From NCBI GenBank assembly GCA_022059125.1, contig JAEUWY010000020.1, forward strand, positions 992,001 to 1,056,000: a stretch of 64,000 nt of DNA, written 5' to 3'. The position numbers and the translations under genes were made by a program. Below the pieces are notes generated by a model. It was not told the origin of the DNA. It was given only the letters and a program-made list of their open reading frames with translations, and made no database searches. The stretch is from Corynespora cassiicola. Lineage: Eukaryota; Ascomycota; Dothideomycetes; Pleosporales; Corynesporascaceae. Below are positions 47,217 through 58,364 of the stretch, one piece after another (within the stretch, counting starts at the first letter, position 1; each line of letters opens with the position of its first letter).

Positions 47217-48282
47217 ATGGCGGAGCCGCACATTAACCTCGTTGACCACACCGACCGCGAGCCCACACCCGAGCAACAGTCTGAGCCGCCACCGCCACCG
47301 CCGAACCCAGACTCGCACATCGATATACTATACGAGAACCAGCGCGGTTGGTTTATATTTGGGATCCCGCTGTTCTCTTCCAAGGCGCTATGGAACCTCA
47401 GAATAGATCAATCGCCTTGGGTGGATTCCAAGTTCAAACCTTCGCCTGTCAACATCACCAACGCGCAAGTGCCCGACCCCAGTTGGATCTGGGAGTGGAA
47501 AAGCTGGTATGTGGACATGAGCCACGATGTCGATGAGGAAGGGTGGCAATATTCGCTGTGGTTCAGAGGAGGCGCTTGGCACGGTAACCACCCGTGGTTT
47601 CATAGCTTTGTGAGGCGGAGACGCTGGCTGCGGAAACGTGTCAAGCAAAAACTGCCGCCGAAGACCAAGGACCACAGAGAGAGGCTATTTGGTGAGACGT
47701 TTAGTATCGGCACGACACTAGCAAGGACAAGCACCCTCGGCCCCATGAGCCTGGAAGCTAGCCACGAGCAGAGTCTGGACGAGGAAGTCAGAGATGTACC
47801 GACGTTGATGAAGAAGCTGAAGAAGGCAGCCATTGATCGCGAAAAGATTGTGTTAATCAACAAGTTCATCGATGAGGGAGGCGAGGAGTTGTACTATTTA
47901 GCGGAGCAGGTACCTCGTTCTTCGCTCTCGGCCTGGTGCTTTTCTAATCGAACTACAGATACCCGCCATCATGTCCATGCTCGTTTTCCAGAACTCGCGT
48001 CGTCACCTCTTGTCCTCCCTCATGAATACGTTCGATGCGGCCAAAGATCACCGGCAAGAGCACAAGGAACGTGGAGAGAAGGAGGACGAGGTGGAGGAGC
48101 GCAGAATAAACAACTTGCTCAAGGCGGTGGAGGCGGCCGATGCTGAATGCAAGAAGCTCGAGTACTGGAGTGATATCCGAAAGCTCGCCGAGGACGGAGA
48201 CGCAGGCAACGCGACGGACTCGTCGAGCGGATGGGATCACGGCTGGCAAGGCCTCGATAAGAGCGGAGCCGCCCATCCTTGA
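47217..48282 (+). CDS. Pex24p/dysferlin-domain protein, Mug65-like
   Basis: Two exons, 47217-47909 and 47959-48282, with a 49-base intron, give 338 residues. After a Pro-rich start, residues 36-130 carry the fungal Pex24p/dysferlin pattern. The DysFN-like part reads ILYENQRGWFIFGIPLFSS and QSPWVD; the DysFC-like part reads WEWKSWYVDMS, EEGWQYSLWFRG and WHGNHPWFHSFVRRRRW. Conserved Trp residues and the final Arg cluster are typical. The C-terminal third is a charged helix. In Schizosaccharomyces pombe the related gene mug65 is up-regulated in meiosis; other dysferlin-domain proteins act at peroxisome or spore membranes. No transmembrane helix is seen, so it probably binds membranes peripherally. 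The intron removal is supported by a phase-0 match on both sides. Confidence 0.8.
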
Positions 48283-48452
48283 AGTTCTTTTTTCACCTTT
48301 GGAAGCGCCCAGCCGGTTGTTTTCTGCAAAGCGCGGCATGACGATACCTGGGCCCTTGGCCATCACACCAGATGTCACCTCTTTTACTCTCCTTGTACAT
48401 ATTCCTAGGTAGAATCCCTCACATGACACACGGCGCAACGCCCATCGTTCCA

Positions 48453-48761
48453 TTATCCCTCGGTCCTCTGTTCCTTGGTTCTGACTCGGATCGGCCCGCG
48501 GATGTGCTCGAGTGACTCAACTTGAATGACTTTGCCCTTTTGCAGCAGCTCGACCTGTCCGCGCTCTCGCATTTCCCAGACCATTTGCCGGACATGGTCC
48601 ATGGTGTCGCGCCAGTCTGACGCCCCCAGCAGGTCCAGCTCCCCGCGTGATAGGGCGCGGGCTATCTCCGAGGGGCAGATCGTCTTGGGCCATTGCCGGC
48701 CCTCCAGCAGCCTCCTCGCGTGTCCCCGCACCACATCCCGCTGCGTATCGTCGAGAGGCAT
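48453..48761 (-). CDS. DUF3253-family small protein
   Basis: A 102-residue single exon. The start is taken at ATG 48761 (MPLDDTQRD); the open frame extends upstream only through a TTG. The core reads TICPSEIARAL, then a DWRDTMDHVRQMVWEMRERG helix and LLQKGKVIQVESLEHIRGPI, matching the DUF3253 pattern (K-T-I-C-P-S-E-A-R-A-L ... G-P-I-R). The order of helices and the beta hairpin (QVELLQKGKVIQV) suggests a winged-helix fold, which is an inference. Function unknown. It is divergent from the carbonic anhydrase gene, with 239 bases between the two start codons. Confidence 0.8.
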   Translation of the reverse strand: MPLDDTQRDVVRGHARRLLEGRQWPKTICPSEIARALSRGELDLLGASDWRDTMDHVRQMVWEMRERGQVELLQKGKVIQVESLEHIRGPIRVRTKEQRTEG

Positions 48762-49000
48762 CGTCGCAGCCCGGCTGACCAAAAAGAAACATCAAATACC
48801 GGCGGGAGGTCAAGTCGAGGGCGGTATCGAGTGGAATTGACTTGGCGCACTAGATCTGCGCAGGGTCTAGCTCCCCCGATTGCTTCTGTACGGCCGGCAG
48901 AGTTTTGACGTCAGAACCCAATCAGCTGCGAGACGAAACCTCAACACAAGACCCAACCGCGTCTAACCTGCATCGCCGGAGAAAGGAGGGATTGGAAGTT

Positions 49001-50005
49001 ATGTGGGCACCCCACGTCCGAGGGGTATTTGTAGCCGCGCGGGGCCCTGTCTCCTCGCCTCTTCGCCAGCAGACCCTCCGTCACACGCCATCTGCAGCAC
49101 CCCGATTGTCCCTGACAGCAACCACCCAACGCGTACGATACTGTGGAACCACCAGGATGTCGTCGGAAAACCTTGAGAACCAGCCCAGCCCCGTGGTCAG
49201 GAAGTACCTCCAGGAGAGCCACGACCGCATCTTCGAGAGCAACCGCAAGTGGGCCGAGGAGCAGAAGCAGAAGCACCCCGAGTTCTTCCAGAACCTGTCG
49301 GCCGGCCAGAGCCCCGACTACTTATGGATCGGTGAGTAGCACACTAACCACGGCCTGCCGTCACCCTCTCTGGCGCCTAGAGGCGTAGTCCCCGTTGTTA
49401 CTGGGGCGGCGCGCGAAGGGGCCTTGCCCGCGTTGCCAATTGCAGGATCAATAGGCAAAAAATGGGCTGATTTTTGCGTCCTAGGCTGCTCCGATTCGCG
49501 CATCCCCGCCGAAGCCATCACGGGACTCGGCCCCGGCGAAATGTTCATCCACCGCAACATTGCCAACCTCGTGTGCAACACGGACCTAAACGTCATGTCC
49601 GTCGTCAACTATGCGGTGCGCCACCTCAAGGTCAAGCACATTGTCGTGTGCGGCCACTACGGCTGCGGCGGCGTCAAGGCCGCCATGACGCCCAAGGACA
49701 TGGGCCTGCTCAACCCGTGGCTCCGCAACATCCGCGACGTGTACCGCCTCCACGAGTCGGAGCTTGCTAGCATCAAGGACGAGGAGGAGAAGTACAACAG
49801 GCTGGTCGAGCTCAATGTCGTGGAGCAGTGCAGGAACATCATCAAGACGGCTGCCGTCCAGCAGAGCTTTGCCAAGAACGAGTTCCCCGTCGTCCACGGA
49901 TGGGTCTTTGGCTTCCACGACGGTCTGCTCAAGGACTTGAAGATTGACTTCGAGGGAGAGCTCAAGGATATCCAGAGGCTCTATGACCTGACCAAGGATG
50001 TTTAG
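49001..50005 (+). CDS. Beta-class carbonic anhydrase
   Basis: Two exons, 49001-49331 and 49485-50005, give 283 residues. Zinc ligands are in place: Cys112 in CSDSR, with the Asp114-Arg116 pair, and His168 and Cys171 in CGHYGCGG. The enzyme hydrates CO2 to bicarbonate, and supplies bicarbonate for carboxylases in fungi. Translation from ATG 49001 gives an N-terminal extension of 52 residues rich in Arg, Ser and Ala with almost no acidic residues, like a mitochondrial presequence. An in-frame ATG at 49157 (MSSENLEN) would give a cytosolic form of 231 residues, close to the usual fungal length. The 153-base intron falls just before the first zinc ligand. Confidence 0.92.
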
Positions 50006-50996
50006 GTGAATTCTGTTGGCAGTCGGCGACGCGGAGTTAAGGAGTAGGATGCAGAATGAGAAGCAGCGGCGGTGCATGTGGGGTAGGAGCATAGTCGAGT
50101 TAGTCGCGATGATAGGTGTTGCTGTGTTGTGTTCAGTGGAATAGACGCCCTCATTTGCCATGTTGAATCTTGTGGTTCGTCTTCATCCATCTTGTACCAT
50201 GCCTCTGCCCCGCTTCTACGCCAGCTCTTCTTGTCCCCGGATCGCATATTTGAGCATGCCTATTGCCTCTAGACTGCAGGACGGCACGCTAAGGCGTTCT
50301 TTCGGGTTCATTTTGGACTGTGTCTTGTCACTCCCGCTTGAGCATTGTGGTTGGCGTGGTCCCGCCAGCATAGCGCCGACATGACGTTACTTATGGACCG
50401 GCAGACTTCTGTACAATACGAGTTGTTGTAAAAAAACGCGGAGTGTAAGCTAATCTCTATTGCCGATGGATGTTGCTTGCGTGTCGGCTCCAGGCTACCA
50501 GGCAGGTGTGTGCGTTTGTAAACAGTTGACAAGGCCTGCGCCAATAACTATCCTCTGCCGCCGGCCTTGGGACGGAGCCGCACATAAGCCTTAGAAGGGA
50601 ACAAATCCATGGATTAATCAGCCGAATTGGAGATCAGCCGCCATACAAACCGCAGGAGCGTACCGGGGGCGTACCTGCCTCGGCCTTCAAGACGCCCACC
50701 CGTTGCCGCTTCACCACCAACTTGAGTCTTTCACCTTCACCTCAAGCCTCCGTACCCTTCTACCTGATTCCGCACGCAGTTTTAGCGCCTGATCCAGGGT
50801 CTTCGGATAAATCCCAGGCCCGTTTTGTGATCTGCTGCTGCGTATAATCTTCCCGCTTCCTGCTGCTCCAGGCCTCTTTTCCTCCACCCCACCCTCAACT
50901 CCCGACACTCAATTTCTCCACAGCTATCAGCTATACGCTTCCAGCTTCAAGCCACCACATCTAATTCTTCAATTCCCTACATCCCTCAGCCCCACA
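50006..50996. other. Intergenic, no gene recognised
   Basis: The last 250 bases are strongly C/T-rich with CACA and CAAC elements, a typical highly expressed fungal leader before the ATG at 50997. No other gene is seen. Confidence 0.5.
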
Positions 50997-51502
50997 ATGG
51001 TTTCGCTCAAGGTCTTCGCTATCGCCGCGGCTCTTGTCGCTGGTACCGTCGCCCACGATCATGGTAAGTTGGCACCAAACCCACTGTGCACGCACGCATC
51101 AATTACTGACTTGTGCTTGTAGGCGAATGCGCAGCCGTCTCGACCGTGACTGTCACCGTCACCCAGTGCGCTGCTGCTCCTGGTAGTAGTGTCTGGCCAA
51201 CCCCGCCCCCGGCTTCATCGGTTGTGATTCCCGTCACCTCGGAGACGCCTGTCATGACACACGTCACCGAGTCTGACTTGTCGTCGGTCGCAACTTCGCT
51301 TGTCGCCTCGAGCATCTTGTCAGAGTCTTCCAAAATCTCTTCGGTTGCTACTGGCGTCTCCACGGTCGAGTCCACCGCGATTGCTACCACAATCGCCCAT
51401 CATACCACTCCACCTCAGGCTACCGGTGCCGCTGCCACTTATGGCTTCGGATCGGTCGCCATCGCTGGCGTCGTTGTCCACGCTGCCATGGCTCTGGTCT
51501 AG
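50997..51502 (+). CDS. Small Ser/Thr/Val-rich GPI-type cell-surface protein
   Basis: Two exons, 50997-51063 and 51123-51502, give 148 residues. The N-terminus is a clear signal peptide (VSLKVFAIAAALVAGTVAH, cleavage near residue 19-20). Two cysteines close together (GECAAV...TQCAAAP) frame a VSTVTVTVTQ stretch, the pattern often seen at the N-terminus of fungal surface proteins. The middle is rich in Ser, Thr and Val and likely O-glycosylated. The C-terminus (ATYGFGSVAIAGVVVHAAMALV) is a hydrophobic tail after small residues, as expected for GPI anchor addition. It should sit on the plasma membrane or wall. No named family; the specific role is open. Confidence 0.75.
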
Positions 51503-52532
51503 TCACCTCTTTGTTTCGATCTCATATCGGTACCATACCACACTGAACTTTCACCACGGCCCACCTAAGTTGGGAATTTAATGACGGACGCCTCAAGGTT
51601 GGCTCTCACTAGCATTGATGGTTAGGATGGTTTAGGTAAAAATCTAAGCTGATTGATCACTCTTCGCACAGGTCTCCTTTGCTTCTTCTAGTCTTTCTCT
51701 GTACCACCATGTGTCATTGTGTGCTGTCATATCAGTGCTAATGGTGAGTCTGATGCTAACAACTCCTTGATTATGTTAACTTGTGTCACTCTAGGCTCGC
51801 TTCCTCTACTGCTCGTCACATTTATTTCTCTGCTGGAACATCTGCCCCCCTAATCTCCCCTGTCATATGCTATGGATGGTGAGTATTGAAGTAATCGTTG
51901 TTGGCGTTGACCTCTGACGCGTCGCTTACGCTGGTTGTTGTTGCTAGGTGTTCCACTGGGGTTTGTGAGGTGGTGGTATGAGAGTTTATAGACCATGTCA
52001 GCCAATCTGATTACGAGTTACTTATACATGCTCCCTTTCTTGATGTGATGTGGAATCATGGTGTTGTATTACACTAGGAATTGGGTCTCTGAGTTGTTGC
52101 TGTCGCAGTCGCTCCGCCGAACGCCAAATTTCATACATGCGCCGCGTAACATACCTGTACACATAAGGAGCTTGATGGAAATACAAAATGCTTTCGAAAT
52201 GATGATTGCCATTGCCCATGAAGTGTCTTTCGTACGACTTTCGCCCTCAACTTCTTTCCCGCGATCCCTGAGTCCCAGATTCGTTTTCGCACATGCCATC
52301 ACCCTATCATCACCCCACTTACGTTGCGCAGGTAGGGGACAATCGAGCAAGCCTCCTGCTGGAAAAATCACAGGCATCGCACGTCACCGCTGAGGGTACT
52401 GTGCTAGAAACAGCAGCAAAAGTCGAGGACCAAGACATCAACATAACATAGAAAAGCGTCTTGATTGTATCGTATGTACAAGAAAAGAAAGAAGAGAAAA
52501 GGAAACCAAGGAAACGCTAAACGAACGAACAT
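51503..52532. other. Intergenic between convergent genes
   Basis: About 1 kb of 3' flanks for the GPI-type protein and the GT2 glycosyltransferase. No gene signal is seen. Confidence 0.5.
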
Positions 52533-55427
52533 CTACAACCACCCCCTCGCACTGATCCTCCCCTCAGCATACAAACTATCACTCTCCCCCGACACACTCC
52601 TCGAATACCTCGACCCCTCATCCACCTCCCCCCGTCCCCTCGCCCCCACCTCCGTAAAATCCACCGCCCCGATCCCCTCCACCAACCGCGTCGGCGTGCT
52701 CATGCCCGAGTATATCGGCTCGGGCGGCTCCATGGGCTCGTACACGGGCCCATCCACGCCATCGATGCTCAGCTGCGGGATCGCGGGGACGTGAATATTG
52801 TCGCCGTCCTCATCGTCATTGTCGTCGCCGTTGTCGTCGGTGGCCGCGCGCGTGGAGACGGTGCGCACGGTGAGGCTGCGGCCTAGGCCGCACTGCGCGG
52901 GGGCGGCATTTTCTTCGAGGCGGACGACGAGCTCGACGGCCTTTTCGTCTTCGGTGACTTTGGGGTGGCGTTTGGCGAAGTAGTGGGCGTATTGCCAGAG
53001 GGACCTGGGGGAAAAAAAAAACAGGGTTAGCGCACGATGTCGAGGGGTGGGTTGGAGGGGTGGGTACATACCAGTAGCAGCTCGCGACGTTTATGCCGGT
53101 CAGGATGATTTTGTAGGGGACGTAGTAGACGTAGAGGACGAACCAGCCGATGCGCTCGTTTTTGCGGCGGAGGTGGACTTCGTTGAAGATTATGACGTTG
53201 ATGAGGTACATGATGACGGTGGAGGCGAGGAGGATGCCGCAGAAGGAGGGGCGGACGTAGAAGGAGATGGGGAGGATGAAAGGAGTTAGAAGGTAGAGGA
53301 GGGTTTCGTAGACCTCTGTGGACTGTGAGTATGGCGCCTGAAAGGTTTGTTGTAGGTGGTGTGGATCACGTACCTTGGAAGACGAACACTTTGGCCCCGA
53401 TTTCGTGCCAGCCGAGCTTCCAGCTTGTGAAGATGTAGACCATGTTGAACCACATGCCATTCACGAAGAAGAAGTTCCAACGCTTGAATCGCTGGGAGTA
53501 TACCGTCATTTCGCCGAAGCCTCCACGAGAGCCGCCGCCAGAGAAGAAGATGGCGGATGGCGTCTCGGTCTCGACCCAAACCTGGCTCGTCATAGTGATA
53601 CGACAACCAAGTTCTCTAGCCACGTGCCCGAAGAACCAGTCCTCAGAGACATTGAATCCTGGGTGCTCGTGGAAGGTTTTGACGAGCAGCTTCCGGTCCC
53701 AGAGGGAGATGGCACCGTGGGGGAAGGTCGCTGAACCGATTTTGCCCGCAAATTCTCGTTGCAGGCCGCTGAGTTTGTATTCGAGATCTTGCGCCCTGAG
53801 ATGATTGTCAGCATTTTGTTCTCGTGACTGTTTGTCGCATCCTCGGAAGGCATTTGGGAAAAGCAAAATGAGCTTACTGCTGGCAATAATTCCCCTTGGA
53901 ACTGTTCGGTCCAACCGACTTGATCGTATACCCTATGCACTTCACCTTGCCGACTAACCGATCCGTCACGACCGGAAAGTTCTCAGGTAGTGCGCAGTCG
54001 TCGTCAATCAAAAGCACATTTTTGAAGTCCTTCGCTGCGTAACATCCTACAAACTGGGCAACAATCTTGGACCCAATCGGCGACCAGATGTGATTGACAC
54101 CATATGGCTGACAGATCTCTTCAGTGTTGTCCAGAGGCTCTGCGCTGTTTCCATTCGCGAGGACGAAGATGTGGGACGGTGGGAAAATCTTGAGCGCCGC
54201 TTCTAGTGTGGCCGCGATTAACCCTGCGGACTTGTAGCATGGAATCAGTAGGGCAGTGTCCTGCACGTTGGGTTGGATTTTAGTTTCGGTGGTGACTTCT
54301 TCGGCCGGCGGGTCTTTTTCAAAAAGTACGAGTAGTGGCGCAAAGGCATAAAAGAGTGCAATGCCGAGGACAATTCCGAAGCCCCCGGGTAAAACGAATT
54401 TCGTGGATACGACCCAGTACAGCCACCACACGGCGCCGTTCCAAAGAGGTATTCCAACTAGAACAAAGTAGACAAATAAAACCATGAAAATATAGATTCC
54501 GTATCGGAAGGTCCATTGGAAGAATTTGTTGCGCTGCAGCTGCACGCCCCGTTCTTTTGCTTTCTCGTATGTATCTCGCAGGCTGCTTCGCCTAGCCAAA
54601 CCAGTGTAGGATACATTCGTAAGTCGTTGTTGCAAAGCATCGGGAACAATGGCGTCAACGATTGTCTCGACCGTGCCCCTTCTTGGACGACTACCTCCTG
54701 GGACATAAGCCCGTTCAGGTTCAGATGTTGAGGAACTCCGCGAGTGACTGCTTGGTGTGGACTTGCCACTGGCGAGCGAATTCTCCTTGGTTAGAAATGG
54801 GTTCCGGACGGAATCTGGCGACGAACTCCTGGAAACTACGTTGGAAAGAGATTCGAATGGATTACTTGGCGATTGAGGTATGGACCTCCGAGAATAGCGA
54901 TTAGGTTTTGGCTGGCCTTGGTTCTGAGCAGGTTTTTTGACCGACAGTGAGTCTTGGCCAGGAGTGTACGAAAGACGCCAGCTTTTCCTTGGGGCGGTAT
55001 TAGACGGAAGACTAGCACGCTTGGGATTGCCGGCTTTCTCCGACCCTATGTGCTGGCTTTGCATATGATTGTGCGGGGAAGAAAGACTGGACACTCTGCT
55101 TCTTCCTGCTTCTCCGGGTGCGGTTGATGACCGCTGTATCATTGGACGATGACGATTTGCAGTGACTCCAGAGTAGCGCTTCCATGGCCTATTGTCAGGA
55201 GTTGTAATTGGTGAGCCAGGCTGCCAGGCGGGGGGAGCGGCAGTATCGCGGGCTGAACCAGTGTTCCCAATGGCCTGGAGAAGATGTGCGGGGATGACAA
55301 CATCTTGGGCGACTAATGTAGACCGAAAGACAGGAGGTAGAACGGGCGATTCTTCGCCGCTTGAAGGTTGACGAGGCTGGTCATCTTGAACAGGTATTTC
55401 GAAATCGAATGAGGGTAAAGAGGTCAT
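52533..55427 (-). CDS. GT2: Type-2 glycosyltransferase (GT2), hyphal-growth GT2-like
   Basis: Four exons, 55427-53878, 53795-53374, 53315-53072 and 53004-52533, give 895 residues with phases that fit. Residues 1-290 are Ser/Pro-rich and probably disordered. Membrane helices follow near 309-327 and 349-370. The GT-A domain starts at ALLIPCYKSAG (392). The processive GT2 motifs are present: DDD at 475-477 in LLIDDDCALP, the SED motif at 567-569 in NVSEDWFFG, and QRFKRW (Q-x-x-x-R-W) at 618-623. Further membrane helices follow (NGMWFNMVYIF, LLYLLTPFILPISFYV, VIMYLINVIIF), then an acidic cytosolic tail. The layout matches the fungal GT2 required for hyphal extension and virulence in Zymoseptoria tritici and Fusarium graminearum, whose polysaccharide product is unknown. 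It is distinct from chitin synthases, which carry EDR and QRRRW. Confidence 0.82.
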
Positions 55428-58364
55428 TTTGAAAAGATTCTAGCGAGCCCGGCTGCTATCCACACTGAAGACCTGTCTGCAGCATGCCATCTCTATTTAT
55501 GAGGGACACCATGGCTTGCGGCAGACCCCTCAGAGAATTTCGGCACCTCAGGACGCAGAATTCAATAGTGCTCAGTGTTAGCCGTTTACTAACCCTGATA
55601 CAGCTTGACAACCTGATGATGATCATTGTCTGCCCTGGACACATGGTGCAAGCACACTTGAACAGACTATAGATGAATTCGATCGGGTGATGGAACACAT
55701 ACTAGGCCCACATAGACTAGGTCCAGTTTAGATACACTTGGACAAGACAGGTTGGGACAAGGAAGCCAACAGCAAATTTGTCAAGCCTCTCCCGGATACG
55801 ACGCCATAACCAAACGGCTCCGGTAAATGGCTCCAGCCTCTTCCGTTTCCCCATGTTGGCATAATGACATGGTGGCTACGCTAAGTGAGTGCATTCTGGC
55901 CAGGCCGCGTCGCCCTTGCATGTGGCTACTGACAGTACATGTACTTTTGGTAAAGCAGGAATATGATATTTCTATACCTCGAAGCCACGTGAAAAGGTCT
56001 ACAGCTGCGAAAGAAGCCTATTCGGAAAGATTGAGTTCAACTCAGTGCCTGGTAAGGGAAGATTCCAGGAATAGATGTAATGTGGGTCTCGCGCTGATCC
56101 CACAGATGATGATCACTAGCCAGGAACGTATTTGAAGCCTCAAAGTTGAGAACCCACGTCTTGGGGTCTTATGTAACTGAAATTCAGCCATTGGATGCGG
56201 GGGTAACGCACAGAAGAGGTGGGGAAGTTCTTGGGTGGTGTTTTGCATCCAGGTGGGTTCGAACGAGCATGATGCCTGGCGATCGGTCGTTTGAGGTCGA
56301 TCATCTAAAGGCTAGCCATCGAAGCCATCCGGAGATGGAGCCAGGGGCGGGCCGAAATGCCATCTAACTAGATGGAGGGCAACCGGGCGTAATGGCGCAT
56401 GGCCACAACATGTTTGGCGTATGCACCATCAGCATATAGCTCCTTTGCTCCGGGATATTCGGGAGGATTTCTTGCGGTAGCCGGAGGCGTGGCCTCACCG
56501 TAGGTTCAGGTTCGCCAGTTGGAACTGTGCCCTGAAAACAGGATCAAGATGATTGTTAGTGGCGGTGCGTTTGTGCCGATTCATGAAGGATTCGCAGCCT
56601 CGCGCAGATCTAGTTCGCGCCGTCACGCTTCGTTCCGTTAGTTTACCGGGGCGGTGCAGATGCTGGGATTTCCCAATCCATGATTCTCTAAATCTTCATG
56701 CACCAGGTTCCAATTTTCGTCCGTGGATAGCTTCTGGCTCTCCTTGTTCTCAATTTCCATGTTGTTTGACATACAAAAAAAATACAAGAGAGTGAAAAAA
56801 TTGGGTAAATGGTGGAGATGGCTGATGATGAGCATGAGGCTGGATATTCCTTTAGAGTTTGATTTGAAAGGACCAGGGGCCTTCGGAACCGGCTCCGCAG
56901 CTACCGGTCAAAACATGATCCGACGTGACATCACGACAGTCTGCCTTATTTTCCGTCATTCTCTTTCCTCGGATCAATTTTGCGACTCGCAAAAATTTCC
57001 TGGCCAACTCGGTTCTCGTTCGGATTAGTCTACTCACCGTGCACCTCTCCTGTTTCAACCTTTGATCCACTTTCCCTCACCAAAATCGACAACATACAAC
57101 GAGGATACGTTGAGGTTCGAACGATCCGTATGTTCGAGAAGAAAACAATCGCCAGTATGCTATATACTAAGGCTAAGAAATAGATCCCAAGTACCTGGTA
57201 CACAAATGTGGTCAAGCATACTTCGAACCGAGGCTGTAGGGGAGTAGGCAGATACGATGCAATCTGATCAGGTTCTCTTACCTTGACATGATGGCCGGTT
57301 CGAGGACTCGATTAGGCAAGAAATCCAGCGCAGCTAGAATGCTGACCTGTCGATCGACCGATCTATCCGACGGTGTAGCTTCGCCGGGGTAATGCTTTCG
57401 CCAAATCTCGTCCCTGGGCTAACCGATGTGAAGAAAAGATCAGCAACTACGGGAAAGATAGTAGGACTAGCACATGGAACCGGCCACTCGACTCAATCGA
57501 GAGTTCCAAATGGCCGTTGATACATTCTATTCTATCCGCCCTGCTACTCATACCTTTCGCTCCAATTCCCCTGTATAGCACGACGACCCTTACCTCTGAC
57601 TCTTTCTCTCGGATTTGATCCGAAAGAAGTTCCTCCCCTTTTTACTTATTCAATCATAGCACTTAAAGGGTTTCAAGTCATGAGCGAACTTACGCTCGGA
57701 TAAAAGCACAGCCACAGTCAATATCCTTTCACATCTTCGGTTTCGTCATCACTTGCCGCTCTCAACAAACCTCCATCTCACCTCAGCAAAGTATCACACA
57801 TATATACTCTGCCTTTCCAAAAGCCACGCTATTTCTTGGTCTCTAATTAAATTATGAGATATACGAGATTATTTAAAGAACCATGGGCTCGGGTATAGAT
57901 GCGGGAGTCTCCCCGGAAGTAACGTTGCTAGTGCTTGTCGCATCACTAAATGATTACGACAAGCTATCAAAGCCATTACCCCTGCGCCAGCGGCTCAGAT
58001 ATTCCTCCGAAGATTGCCATGTGATATTTGGCTCTATTTGTCGTTCAGCTTTTGAACTGATAGAAATGTTGACCCCTAGGTCAGGTGAGGAAGGCTAGTT
58101 TTAATGCGATTCTCGAAATGCGATCAGTAGTTTGTTTGCTTACATAACGAGGAACGCTGAGGTTAGACATGTATTTTCCCTTAGATCTGAAGGAAACTAT
58201 CTCAAAATGGGATTTACAAATCAAATAATATGGTATGTAAAGCTATTGCATCACAGATGAATAGCTGCAAAGATCAACTTAATGCTCACAAAGAAGATAC
58301 CCTGTACTCTTACGCTTGCCAAACTCGGTTCCAGCTCTTATCGGACGCAAACGCATCTGATAAC
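55428..58364. other. Intergenic, no gene recognised
   Basis: About 2.9 kb. Frames are short. Several GTTCGAA-like patches (56257, 57116) were checked for tRNA folding and not accepted. Confidence 0.5.

Noticed and set aside
56250..56270. GGGTTCGAAC resembling a tRNA B box
   Set aside because: No acceptor stem or A box at the right distance could be paired on either strand.
57030..57215. 61-codon minus frame with a hydrophobic start
   Set aside because: Short, with no leader features or homologous motif; probably chance in AT-richer DNA.
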